Assembly (NCBI GenBank): GCA_010093485.1
Contig: MU001513.1
Coordinates: forward strand, 385,696 to 449,695
From: Karstenula rhodostoma CBS 690.94
Lineage: Eukaryota; Ascomycota; Dothideomycetes; Pleosporales; Didymosphaeriaceae
DNA: 64,000 bases
Direction of reading: 5' to 3'
Shown here: one piece after another, positions 41,905 through 53,870 of the stretch
How the letters are laid out: every line of letters starts with the position of its first letter
Position numbering within the stretch: position 1 is the first letter of the stretch
Notes under the pieces: model-generated
What the model was told of the DNA's origin: nothing
The model's input: the letters and a program-made list of their open reading frames with translations, nothing else
Databases searched by the model: none
Made by a program: the position numbers and the translations under genes

Positions 41905-44900
41905 CTAGAGCTAAGTTTAACTATACCTTTATAAAAATCTATAATTTTTTTTACTAACTTATTATAACTAGCTTAGTAGGACGTGTAATAAAGTATAGTA
42001 AGTAAACTATTCTAGTAATATATAGTATATAGGTATATAGTAACTATTAACTATATATAAATATATCTACTACCCACTATAATTTATAGTTACTATACTT
42101 AAATAAGACTATTATTTTTTTTCTCCCTACTTATAATAACCTATACCTTCTCTACTACTTTATAATTACCTTAATAAATTATAACTATAGTACCTATATT
42201 TATAATACTAGGTAATATTAGTCTACTAGATCTAGACCTAGTCTATATTTATATATTTTATAATCTTATTATAGAGTATAGTAGTAAGATAATCCTTAAT
42301 ATATTTATTAAAGTTCTTAACTATAATATATTTATATTTAACCCTATATTTACTATAATTATAAAGATAATAGGCTTAGCCCTAAATATACTCTTCTATT
42401 TAAAGAGCTTAAATAAACTAGTAACTATTATAGTAGTAAAGTATAAGGTATATAATAATATAGAATATATAGAAGAAATTATTCTTCTATAATAGTATAG
42501 AATTATATTAGAAGTTTTTAACTATCTATAGTAGGTAGTCCTTTTAAATAAATAAGAGTATTAGGCTTATAGAGACCCTATAATAATACTAAAATATACT
42601 TACCTATTATCCCTAAAGTAATTAGTAACTAATAGTATATATAGAATAAAAGTATATTTACCTAATTACTAGTATATAAAAAAAAATATATAAGTATAGC
42701 TTAAAAAGAACTAGCCCTTCTAATTTAATAAAATTCTCCTTATAGTATATAATAGCTATAGCTAATAGTTTACTAACCCTATTATTTAACTATATACTAG
42801 AAATCTAATTTAGTCTTTAGATAATAAAAAGCTTATCCTCTATAAGAAAAATTAAGTTAGTAAATTTACTTTTAAAGGTATAGAATATAGTATACTCTAG
42901 GTTAAAATATAAGAGGTAATTAAGATATATAGCTATAAGCTATTTAATAAAATAGTATAATTAGGGTAGTAGTTCTAGAGTATAGTAGAAGATATATTTA
43001 TTCTACTAGAAATATAAAGTCTTATTACTAACTAAGCTAGTATACTAGAGGAGCTTAGTTAGGTTATATAGCTAGTTATAGTAGTTAATAAGGATAAAGA
43101 TATAGATAGTTAGTAATATCTAAATAAGAATACTAATATATAAAAGAATAATAATAAGAATATAAAGTTCTATTTTTTATTATAATTTATAGTATAGAGC
43201 CTTTATACTATATACCCTTATATAGTAATAGTATATAAAAGACTATAGCCTTTATATTCTCTTAATAGATAAAGTACTACTATATATATATCTAGTATAA
43301 GTAGGTAAATATACTAGATATTATAATAGATTATATTAAAGAATTAACTTTATAAGATATAGTAGTTTATTATAGTTTTTAGTAAGAGAATCTTATAGGT
43401 AAAGTATAGCCTAGTAGTATAAAGATAACTATAAAATAGAATATAAATATTATAGGTTATAGTAATCTATTATACTATTTAGTAGTTAAACCTAGTATAG
43501 ATAGTATAGGATAGAAATATAAATATATATATAGTATAAATAGAGAGGAATATAAGTAAGAGTTATTTAGTAAAAGTATAGAATTATACTATATAATAAA
43601 GTAATTTATAGTAAAATAGTATAAAATATACTAGGTATTATTTATTAGCTAGGGAGGGTAACTATACTAGTTTAAAGTAGGTTAGGCTACTAAGCTAAGC
43701 TCGCGTAATAAATAAGGTAAGATAATAATAATAAAAAACTAATACTCCTTTTTTATACTATATAATTCTTATAATACTACTAATTTTTAATATACTATAT
43801 AGATATCTATAGTTATAGTAAAGTAAAGACTAGTTATAGTAGCCTAAATTAAAGATATAATAGAGTAGTATAAGTAGATAATAGTAAACTACCTATAATA
43901 AATATCTAAGGGTATTATAAGGAGTAGGTTTTAACTATAAGAATAATAAGTTAGTATATAGAATAAAATAGTATAGTATACCCTCTATAAGGTCTATAAG
44001 AATTTAATATTATTTAGTTATACCTCTTAAATAGATACTTATAGAATAGTATATAATAAGGTACTTATTAAACTATAAATAGATAAGTAGTTTAAGGTTT
44101 TTTAGGACTACCCTTATTTAGTACTTTAGAATAAGGAGAAGATAAAGATTTAGTATAATAGAGTTATATTTAGGATCTAGATAGTAGTAGTATAGGGTTT
44201 AAGGAATATATATAAAGACCTAATAATAAGTATAGTAGGTAGAGAAAAAATTTAAAATTAGAGTATATTAACCTTACTATAAAATATATAGTAGAGAGAA
44301 TTAGTTAGCTCCTCTATAAGTACTAGTATAGCTAGTATAACTAGATTTTATATATTCTATATTAATACTAGTCTACTAACTTATATTTAGAATATTTAGT
44401 ATACTTTTAGTAAGAATAAACTAAGTTTCTAGGTATATAATAAAAGGTTAAAAGTCTTTTCTATTTAGTTTTTATTTTTTATCTAATATAACTATATTCC
44501 TATAATAACTAGCTAAGAAAATAAAGAGGTTAGGTTAACCTTAGTTATACTTAATATACTTAAGGATATTACTTATATAAACCTTATTATATTAGGTCTA
44601 GAAATAGTATAATTTAATATATAGTTATTTAATACTTTAAGACTAAGAAAGATTAGAATTACTACTATACTATAGACTAAGGTATAGTAACTACTAGCTA
44701 ATAGAATATTAGAATAGAATATTATAGTAGCTTTCTTAAATATTATACTAAAGGGTATATATATTCTTACCCTACTTTTATATAATATTATACTAATAAA
44801 TCTACTAGATAAGGCTCTTATTAAACTATATAGTAAAATTTAAATATAAGGTATTAGGAATAATATAGGCCTTACTAATAAAGCTATTAGTAACTATTAT

Positions 44901-47900
44901 AATAAGACTAGTAGTTAAGAAAGTAATAGTAGTATATAGCTAGAGTAAAAAGGTAAGAGCTTAGTATTAATAAATAGAAATTTAGTATAAATTATAGTAA
45001 ACTAATACCTAATAGCCTTAGCCTATTAGTATAAAGGATATTATCTAGTCTACCCTTTACTACTATTAATTTCTTAGATACTAAGTAAAAGTAATAAGGA
45101 CTGTCTAAAGATTTATATAGTAATAATAAGTTATTAAATTTATACTCTAATATACTAGCTTATAACTTAAGGATAGGTTTATAAACCCCTAGTAATTATA
45201 TAATAAATATAAGTTATTTATCTCTATAAATATTACTATTACTATATATAACTTTACTATATAATCTAATACTAGTAGATATAGATAGAGTAAAGATAGT
45301 TATAGAGATAAATAAGGTAGACCTATTTACTAATAATAAAGTTTAGAATATAGAATTTAAATAGAGTTTAATATAAGAATAGTTAAAGGAACTTAAATAT
45401 ATATTATAGTAAGTTACTATAAATTTATACTCTACTAGAACTATATTAATAACTATATATAGGGTAAATACTACTATTAATACTAAACTTAGCTAGGTAT
45501 ATATTTAAATAACTATAGAGTTATATCTTATAATAGCTAATATATTTATACTTAATAAAGATATACTTATAATATTCTATAAACTAATCTTATTCCCCTT
45601 AATATAAGGCCTTATATCTAGAGTAGGAATATCTACCTACTAATAAATAGTACTAGCTAAGATAGTTATTTAAATATTTAGAGGTAGTAGTAATAGATCT
45701 AGACCTAGTATAGGGAAATTATACCTATACTTTTTAAATTTTATTATAAAATACTAGATTACTTAATAATATCTTAATATTTAATAATATTAATAGGGCC
45801 TCTTAGTAAAGTCTTACCTATAAGAAGGCTAGAATAGTATTTACCTAAGCTAAGATTTATATTTACTCCCTTATTTATACTTATTATATTCTTAGATATA
45901 TATATATAAGATACTAATAGAATATAGTTAGCTCTTTATAGTTATAAATACTAGTAGTAGCTAGGTAAATATTATATTAAGTCTACTATACTAGGCCCTT
46001 ATAGTAGGGTATAAGGTACTATTATTCTATTTTATAATTAAATATAAATTAATAAGATATATTATATATAACTAACTTAAAATATACTACTAGTAAGAAG
46101 TATAATAGAATAAAAAGAATATAAAGTATAAATAATTATAATAATATAGTTTACTTAAAAGTTTTATACTACTACCCCTATAAGAAGTAGTAAATATTAT
46201 AGTCTTTTTAAAGCTCTCTAATAATAAGCTTACTATTATATATATAAAACTATAGTATAGTAATTTAGCTAGTAATATAGATAATAGTAAAAGTCTAAAA
46301 TAGGTATATAATCTTTATAAGTTTAAGGGAAGATCTATAGTATAATATAAGGTAAATACTTATATAGAGTATAGCCCCCCCTTAATAAAGATACTAAATA
46401 ATATAATATTCTAGAAGTTAAGTTTAAAAGTATAGATAGTCTATACTCTATTTATACTATAAATTATATAATAGAGGTTTAAGAAGACTAGGGCTATTAT
46501 ACTTATAGCTAACTACTATATAAATCTAAGTAAGGCCCTAATTAATATAGGGGATATTATATAGAATAAAGACTATAATATCTACTTAATAAAGTCTAAA
46601 ATATTTAAAGTTTTATATAAACTCTAGTATTAAAAAATAGTTTAAAATAACTTTAGCCTAGCTATTTATTAGATTATATTAGGTATTATATATAAAAATA
46701 ATATTAGAATCCTTATAAATTATTTTTCCTATTTTATAGCTTAGAAGTTCTAGTAACCTAGTAATATAGATAACTTCCTAAATAAAGTATATAGAGTAAA
46801 GTATATTAGTATTTTCTAATACCTTACCTATAAATATAGTATAGCTAAGTAAAAGACTATTAGTATTTAGAAATTTATAGGGTAAAAGGTACTACTATAC
46901 CCTTATAAAAAGCTACCTATAATATTTACTATAATTTAAAAAAGTAATATATAAGTAGCTTATAATATAAAAAAAATAGGCTAAATATATAATATATTTT
47001 AGAATCCTAAGTTTATTAAATATAATAAGATAATAGCTAATATTATATAAACTCTACCTATTAAGTATAATAAATTTATAAAGAGACTTAATAGAAAGTT
47101 TTTATTATAGATTACTAATATTAACTTTATCTAGTAGAATATACCTATTAAATATAATATAGTAAGTAGAGAAGTATTTTAAAATATAGTTTAGATAGTA
47201 TAGAAAGAATAAAAGGACTATATTATAATAAGAGGGAGTAAGGTTATTAATATTAATATACTAAAGTCCTATTATAACTTTTATATTATAAGTATTTTAC
47301 TATTACTAGTATAATTCTATAAAAAGTATAATATTAATACCTATACTAATAACCTTAACTTAGTTTATAAAAATATTTAAGCTTCCCTACTTTTTATATA
47401 TTTTAATAAAGTAGTTAAGGGTAATATAAAATAGGTCTAGATTAGAGAGTATATCTATAAAGTAGAGAGGACTATAAAAAGCTAATAGTTAGGACTTAGC
47501 CCTAATAGAAAGTTTTACTAAAATAAAATATTACTTAGAACTAAAATACCTATTATAGCCTTTTTCTATATTATTATAGATATACTATATATTACTATAA
47601 TTTATTATACTAATAATAGTAGAGTATCTAGAATCTACTATATAATATAGTAAATATAACTACTAAACTTTATTTTATAGATTAAGCTATAGATAGTAAA
47701 ATAAATATTATACTTATCTATAATAGTTTTATATTTTTAAAGTAGTAGATTATAGTTAATATATTTAATAATTTAGATAGTATACTAAGGGTTATTATAT
47801 CTAATACTAACTTATATACTAAGGGTATTAACTTAGTAGGAGTAAATATTATACTTATTAACTTACTACTATTAAAAATTAAAAAGTTTAAATAATTTAT

Positions 47901-48310
47901 CTAGAAATCTATATATATAGGGTAGAAAGAGCTAGAAATAATTATTTTACTATTTTATAATATAGATAGCTAGGTAGATATATATATAATAGAGTATAAG
48001 TAATTTTTAAAGAAAACTAATAAAGTTATTATAAAGGATACTATAGGTATAAATATTCCTAAGAAGAATAGTAGTATAGTAGCTAATATAAGTAGTAAAA
48101 AATAGTACTAGACTAAAGTATAAGGTAAAGAGATTATAATATAGGTAAAAATATAAATACTAGTAATAAAAGTTATCTTAAGGTAGAAATATATATTATA
48201 AGTAAAATATATATAGTAAACTATAGTAATTTAAACTAATATTAAGATAAAGAGCTAATAATATTAGGGTATAGTATTAAAATATACTAATAGAGGTTAA
48301 TTATTAACTA
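41905..48310 (+). mobile_element. R1 copy C (6.4-kb repeat, uninterrupted)
   Basis: The only R1 copy without internal insertion, so it is the reference. It starts at gagctaagtttaac and ends near gaggttaattatt. At 47760-47940 one frame reads NSILRVIISN...KGINLVGVNIV...KQFI-stop-RS. Reversing RIP-type changes in the mind gives an outline like SF2 helicases: RVIVAN, then GVDLxGVDIV, then an acidic stretch, then QFIQR. No RT, integrase or transposase motif was recognised. A helicase-bearing subtelomeric-type repeat is one reading. A Helitron is less likely because Pif1-type motifs were not seen. Confidence 0.7.
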
Positions 48311-48375
48311 GAGACTATAGTAGTAGACTTTATAATTTCTTAGGCTATAGTAATTATAATAAATTATATTAAATT

Positions 48376-48500
48376 ATTATAAATTTATTTATATATACTT
48401 ATATATACTTATATATATTTATATAGTTAGTATATAGTTATATATAGTTATATATATTTATATAGTTAGTGTATATTTATATATATTTAATATACCTATA
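48376..48500. repeat. Low-complexity TATA-rich tract at the isochore edge
   Basis: Runs of tatatacttatata and tatatagttata units finish the AT-rich block. Within the next 40 bases (cctacgtatacctgcg) CpG and TpG return and normal composition begins. Confidence 0.8.
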
Positions 48501-48529
48501 TATACCTACGTATACCTGCGTACTCTAGA

Positions 48530-49188
48530 TAGTATGGGCACAAATGCGCACGAATGTGCACATCTGCGCAGCTCTCCTGAAAAACTTTTCGTGATGCGGG
48601 GAGGATTAAGAGCGAGACACACAATGCTCGTTTTAAGTTCAGTCCTCCGGCTCGGGAGCCTACTTGTATAGCGTGGGGTATTTGCGGGCGTAATCTCTTA
48701 GGTTTACAACAACTAGCTTGCACCGTTCGTATACAAAACACAAGGCCTCCAAGCTGTGGGGGTTTACTGTACGTGGTTTCTCGCGCTTCCAAACCTAGGC
48801 GAGGTTAGTGCCTGCGCTAGCGATTAACCGACCACTTGGTTGCATCTCCTCCGTACGTTCTCTCCTGTTGGTAATGTCCTGTCGTCTCTTATACTCTTCC
48901 CGTCCATTCTCACCCTAAACGAGGCGAGTGGAGGTACGGTCTTTAGGTACTCAGCCCCAGGGAAACAACTGTGCCACCTGGCAGCGGGGCGAGAATCAGG
49001 CTGCAACCCTCCGCATTGTGGCTGAGCAATTAGCTACGCATCTGCCGCAAAGCTTAAGCCTTGCTGTCCATAAGAGTATTCGATATCTCTACCGGCCGCC
49101 GTACTGATACTTCCATATTACGGATTCTGTCTACGTACGCTGCTACAGTCTCGGTGACCCTAGGTTCATCGACGCGTACGTGCCGACA
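48530..49188. other. Gene-free spacer at the AT/GC boundary
   Basis: About 660 bases of ordinary composition between the AT-rich block and the F-box gene. Short frames of up to about 98 codons are present on both strands, but none has convincing composition or homology. The last 150 bases are probably the promoter and 5' leader of the F-box gene. I see no clear TATA box. Confidence 0.5.
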
Positions 49189-50664
49189 ATGACAGTGCAT
49201 AGCTCAAGTGGCCCTCAATCTGACGACAGAGAAGACCTCACACGTTCTCCTATCTCTGAGTCCTCAACGCCGCTGGTTTGGAGCCCGGCCAGTCCAATAT
49301 ACAGCCCAACATCACCAACATCACCAACATCACCAACATGGTCTCCTACAAGTCCTCGAATGAGTCCGTCATGGGACGTGCAAGGTCCTGCTTCCCCCAC
49401 GTTGCCCCACACTAGGTCTAGCTCAGAATATGATGATGACGGGCGGACGGGTCTTTATCCTTGGAACTCGTACACAGGAGCGTACATCTGGGACGAGACT
49501 CAAAAAGAGTGGGTGGTCGGTGAAATCATACGATATGAGGACGAAAACACGCTAGCCGCATGTTCTGAGCCATTCCTTCTAAGCCAAGAACGACAAGCAC
49601 AATCCTCGAAGTTACTGAACCTGCCCGTGGAGCTACAAAACGAGATCCTCCGGAATGCGGACCGCAGCGATTTCAAGGCGCTATCACAGACATGCGTAGC
49701 TCTGCGAGCTGCTATCATGCCGCTCGTCCTGGAACGTGTCATTCTCTCAGGTAAATCGCCGCGGTTATACTCAGTCGTACAAACGCTCGAGGACGCGATC
49801 TCGAGGTCTAAAGAAATAGCACATACGATCCGTCACATACAACTCCCGGACGACGATACCCTGTCTGAGATACTTTCCAGACTTCTTCCGCTCACACCGA
49901 AGCTCAAGTCTTTGACTTACGGGTACATTGTTCACGAGGGTAGGTCTGATAATGACTGTATCGATGCCCCCAGTCTCAGCAGGCTGCTTGAACCTGTGCG
50001 GAACACCCTGACCGACCTAAAAATCACATACATCCTTGATTTGAATGAATGCGATGCGGGAGGGACTCCTTGTGTGGATGGGTGGTTGTGTCTGAAAGAG
50101 ATGGTTGCACTCAAAAAGCTCGAAACAACATTCACGCTTCTCTTCGGCCCCTCTGCAAATGGAGCACACAGGTTGAGTTATCGTGGATCACCCGATATAC
50201 ATCCAGTTGGTGCTTTCCGAGAACCTAGGCTTGCTGATGTTCTGCCGCCTGGATTGGTCGAACTGAGGATTCTATCAGACCCTTGGGAATACGATCCTGC
50301 AAGATGGTCTTTGGAAGAGAGAGTCGAGGTCATTGCTCAATATGTTCGCGACGGAGGTTGGAAACAATACACGCCAGGTCTAAGATTGCTAAACTACAAC
50401 ATGATCATCTTCAGGGGCTACAACATACCGCGAAAAGAACAAATTGCTGCGGAAGAAAGACTCGCGGAACTCATTCGTGAGCAGGGACTGGAGTGGAATC
50501 TGGAGATACCGTCAGTCCCGCCGATAACGAATATTTTTTTTCTTCCACTCGAGCCATTGAACCGGCATCCCCCAGGAACACTCCCTTACTCACCAACTTC
50601 GCCCGCTTATTCAGAAGTATGTAGTTCGGATGAGGACTCAGTATCTCGTGTTCATCCAGGCTAG
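49189..50664 (+). CDS. F-box-like protein with RNA polymerase II CTD-like heptads
   Basis: A single-exon gene of 491 codons. The frame opens nine bases earlier with GTG, but 49189 is the first ATG. Residues 31-61 are a Ser/Pro/Thr run with YSPTSPT and two WSP(T/A)SP units, resembling the Pol II CTD heptad YSPTSPS. Another copy, YSPTSPAYS, lies at residues 467-475 near the C-terminus. An F-box-like segment spans about 142-188 (LLNLPVELQNEIL..., then CxALRAAIMPLVLERVIL), as in many fungal F-box proteins that recruit substrates to SCF ubiquitin ligases. The rest has leucine-rich F-box-family character. The gene converges on the P450 with a 162-base gap. The F-box call is fairly good; CTD mimicry is inference from sequence likeness. 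Confidence 0.75.
   Translation: MTVHSSSGPQSDDREDLTRSPISESSTPLVWSPASPIYSPTSPTSPTSPTWSPTSPRMSPSWDVQGPASPTLPHTRSSSEYDDDGRTGLYPWNSYTGAYIWDETQKEWVVGEIIRYEDENTLAACSEPFLLSQERQAQSSKLLNLPVELQNEILRNADRSDFKALSQTCVALRAAIMPLVLERVILSGKSPRLYSVVQTLEDAISRSKEIAHTIRHIQLPDDDTLSEILSRLLPLTPKLKSLTYGYIVHEGRSDNDCIDAPSLSRLLEPVRNTLTDLKITYILDLNECDAGGTPCVDGWLCLKEMVALKKLETTFTLLFGPSANGAHRLSYRGSPDIHPVGAFREPRLADVLPPGLVELRILSDPWEYDPARWSLEERVEVIAQYVRDGGWKQYTPGLRLLNYNMIIFRGYNIPRKEQIAAEERLAELIREQGLEWNLEIPSVPPITNIFFLPLEPLNRHPPGTLPYSPTSPAYSEVCSSDEDSVSRVHPG
49306..49339 (+). repeat. 9-base tandem repeat encoding SPT repeats
   Basis: The unit ccaacatca is repeated almost four times in frame, encoding the Ser-Pro-Thr run. It is likely to vary in copy number by slippage while keeping the frame. 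Confidence 0.85.
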
Positions 50665-50826
50665 TCTGAGGTAGCATCTATTTTGGAACATCATTCTAGA
50701 AGTGTCGCCAGCTATGTGAGAGTAGCAGGAGGCCGTTGTACTGATGAGGTGATGCTAAGTAAATGTTTTTATCTGCTCAACTAACGGCGACGTCAAACCA
50801 AGCCTCGACTGGAAACAGGCCAGAGA

Positions 50827-52432
50827 TTAGACTCGTAGTTTCAATCCCATCTGCTGTTGGTTATATCTTACCGTAGCCATCAGGCTTTGGACATCTTTTT
50901 CTGCATTATCATAGGCAGTCTCGATCACCTCTCTGTGCGCCTCGCTCCTCGGTTGGAAGACAGCTTCAAAAGGCTTTGGATGCGACACGAATCCCTCAGT
51001 AAACATGCTGTCATCAACCTCAATTCTGTCGCCATTTGCCGGCTTTATGTCGAATGCCCAGAGTAGTCTAGCAACAGCTATGGTAATCGTGTTCTTTGCA
51101 ATATGCCTTCCAGTGCATATTCTCCTACCGTATCCCCAGTTGTTGGACTGTCCGTTCTTGCCGGTCCACCGCTCTGGACGAAAGTGAAGTGGTTCGTCAT
51201 AGCGTTTGGTGTCTTCCCGCATCGCTTTCCACACAGGAACAATCGTGGATCCTTTGGGTATGAAGAAACCATTATACCAGTCATCCTTCAAAGTCGCATG
51301 TGCGACTCCTGCAGGCAGGATGTGATGCCAGCGGAAAACTTCCTCCACAACGGCATGGATGTAGGGAAGGTTTTCAAGATCGGCAAACTCTGGCATCCGA
51401 GGCTCATGTTGGCCTACCAAACCATCGATCTCCTTACGTGCAGTCGTCATGAATTCCGGATAGGCGACACAAGCCAGAATAAAAGTCTGCAGGAAGACGT
51501 TTGACGTTTCAATTGCCGCATCGGCCAAAACTCCAAGATCCCAAGCAAGCTCTTCCTCGGGCATGTCTTTTGCCTCTTTAGCGAGGACAAAGTCTTTGCA
51601 CCAATTGTATCCTTCCCTGTTCAGAGCTTCCCGAAGGTTACTGAGATGTAGGTCCGTCTCGTACCTCCAGAAATTTTCCGCTTTCTTCTTAAACGGCGCA
51701 ATACATGCTGGCAACATCTTCATCACAGGGAAGGCGTCCACGACCCAGGCCCCGGGCTGGGCTGCACGTACGAAGTTGTCGTTCACTGCACGTGCCGCAT
51801 CCATCTGCCATTCGTCATTCGTGACGACACGAAAGCCGTACGTCAAGATGTATGCGATACTAGCTGCGTATATCTCGCAGTTCTTTGTTACTTCATAGTC
51901 TCGAAGGAAGTTATGCAGCAGGACCTGTACCTAGGTTAGTAAGGCAATGAAAATTTCCGCTCGTCTACCAAGATTGTACCTTGCTCTCCATATCTTGCAC
52001 TGGGGTATATGTGGTCGAAGCTCTTGGGCTTAGCACAGGCGCTTCGAGTCGTTGGTGCAACATATATCGCGCGTCAGGCTGTCGAATGAGTATGTGATGT
52101 TCTTTGCATGTCAATTCCGCAGCCATCACCATCCTCGGACGCGCGCTGTACACGTTTCCCCGTTTGTCAAGCAGATCCTTCGCTATATCGTAGTCGCCTA
52201 TGAGAACCACGGTCGTTCCGCCGAAGTCGACACTGACGAGAGGCCCGTACTGCTGGATCCATTTCTGGAAAGTCAGCCATGGTGCCGAATTAGGTGCCTG
52301 GTGTGTGTTTCCGATTATAGGTAGACGATGAGGGCCTGGGGGAAGTTTGGAGCGCATACGGCGCCTGTGGGAGATGACGATGAGGAGGAGGATGATACCT
52401 GTCGCGATAAACAGGTATCCATTGAGAGTCAT
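50827..52432 (-). CDS. Cytochrome P450 monooxygenase
   Basis: Two exons (52432-51980 and 51930-50827) give 518 residues, normal for a microsomal fungal P450. The 49-base intron 51931-51979 has GTACAA, a TTACTAAC branch site and CTAG, and joins in frame. Residues 5-21 form a membrane anchor, followed by the PPGP hinge (31-34). The ExxR motif is EVFR (348-351), the PERF-type motif is FRPERW (401-406), and the heme loop WGYGRRICTG has Cys423. The first aromatic of the heme loop is Trp where Phe is usual. The I-helix reads ADAAIET (287-293), where most P450s have AGADT. The enzyme should bind heme and oxidise a small lipophilic substrate at the ER with a reductase partner. The substrate is unknown, and no biosynthetic cluster surrounds it. 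Confidence 0.88.
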
Positions 52433-52539
52433 GATGCTGTTTATAGTGTTGCAGGCGATCTTTTCGTTAGCTTGGAAGATATGGTTATGGATGAAGTCTT
52501 GCGTGTTCTTCGTTTCTTGAAATCAGTAAGGCTTGTCCG

Positions 52540-52547
52540 TTATATAC
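52540..52547 (-). promoter_or_regulatory. Candidate TATA box of the P450 gene
   Basis: The minus strand reads GTATATAA about 110 bases upstream of the P450 start codon, a plausible core promoter position. It is supported only by sequence and position. Confidence 0.4.
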
Positions 52548-53440
52548 CGATATGGCTCACGCATACATGCAAAATGTAGGCATGTAGCCTCGATCAGCAG
52601 ACTTCGCCCCATTGGCAGCTCGCAACAAAAACATCGAATGAGGGTGTATCTGTCTTGAGCGGGGTCTGCGGCGGATCCTTGTAGAGTCTGCATGATCGGT
52701 CGCAGTGGGACCCATCAAACGGTGACGGCAAATTTCTAGTGGTGAGTAAGCTTCCTATCCCCGTAATTCAATGTCATACATATATGGAGATGATAAGGCT
52801 ACATGATACAGATAAGGGTTGCCCCGCTGTTGTATGGTTACAGTACTAGTTTGATCTGCACTTCTGCTTGACCATGTGAAATCAATTGCCACTCAGATCG
52901 GGCCCTGAATCACACAGAGTGTTGTGGCGAGAGACATTCAAGCAGCTTCGTATGTCCAAATTTGTATAAGTGAACCATGAGCGCCCACATTATCCACGTA
53001 CAAGTAATCAATGGTGGTTGCTTGCCCCAAAGTGCCCCTACTAGCACTCCCCCAGACTACCAGAGCCGTACGCTCTCGCACGTTATGTTCATGCTGATTA
53101 GACAAAGCTACCTTGGCAAAATGTTCAGTCATGTTACTTGAATTTCATTCTTTAGTTATGAAGTCCTGGACCGGATAGACCTTGGCGAGCTTGTTGTTAG
53201 TGGATAAAGTGAGATATAAACGGTACAGTGCTCGATCGAACAGCTCATTGGAACACACAATGGATATGAGTTGTTCACGGATGTAGGAAATGTTTGCCAG
53301 AAGACACAAACGATAGAATATTAGCGCTCGCAAATCGATTAGAGCATTTCCCCTTGATGGAAGAGCAGCTTAGGAGTGATGAATGGCTGTTTGATGGTGT
53401 AGTGTGGAGAAAACAGTGGTCGTGATGAGACACTATTATT
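52548..53440. other. Intergenic region
   Basis: About 900 bases between the divergent P450 and the damaged gene to the right. It should hold the two promoters. Short frames exist on both strands, but none looks coding and nothing else was recognised. Confidence 0.5.
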
Positions 53441-53803
53441 AGTGGCACCGACACACTCGTGGTGCTGGAATGCTTTGTCCCCATCGCACGTGCATCCCCC
53501 GCACGACGACCGCCTCCCGCTAAGCCGTTGCCTCCTAGCACGGTTGAGGGTAGCTCGGGGTCCTCGATCGGCGATGGCCAAATTGCGAGGATCACATACC
53601 ACAAGAGCTGCGGACTGGACGTCCCCACACGCGCCGCATGGGAAGAGGGAAAGGGGAAAGAAGTCGGTGCCTGGTCGGAAGTCGAATGGCTCGGATACCT
53701 CAACGCCCGCGACTATGGGAGCTTTCCCTTGTATTTACGCGACAAGTTCGCCCCAGATGCGCCTCCCAGTACCATGGTATGCGACGGCATCGGACCCTGC
53801 ACG

Positions 53804-53870
53804 GTAAGTATTTTGGGAGCTAAGCCTCAGCATCCCAGTCCCGTGGTATACATGCTGACTAAATACACAG
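53804..53870 (+). other. Intron 1 of the damaged gene
   Basis: 67 bases with GTAAGT donor, GCTGACTAA branch region and ACACAG acceptor. It is phase 0 between ...GPCT and IGTCLN. The well-kept splice signals argue that this was a functional gene until recently. Confidence 0.85.

Noticed and set aside
41905..48310. R1 as a Helitron
   Set aside because: Some copies have ctag near the 3' edge and a small palindrome, but the ends are not consistent and the helicase-like motifs look like SF2 and not Pif1.
1..48500. CRISPR-like arrays among the short AT-rich repeats
   Set aside because: The repeats are degenerate or head-to-tail without unique spacers, and the genome is eukaryotic.
49180..49188. 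Start of the F-box gene at 49180
   Set aside because: The codon there is GTG; the first ATG in frame is at 49189.
51005..52579. Plus-strand frames opposite the P450
   Set aside because: They are antisense shadows of a clear P450 gene.
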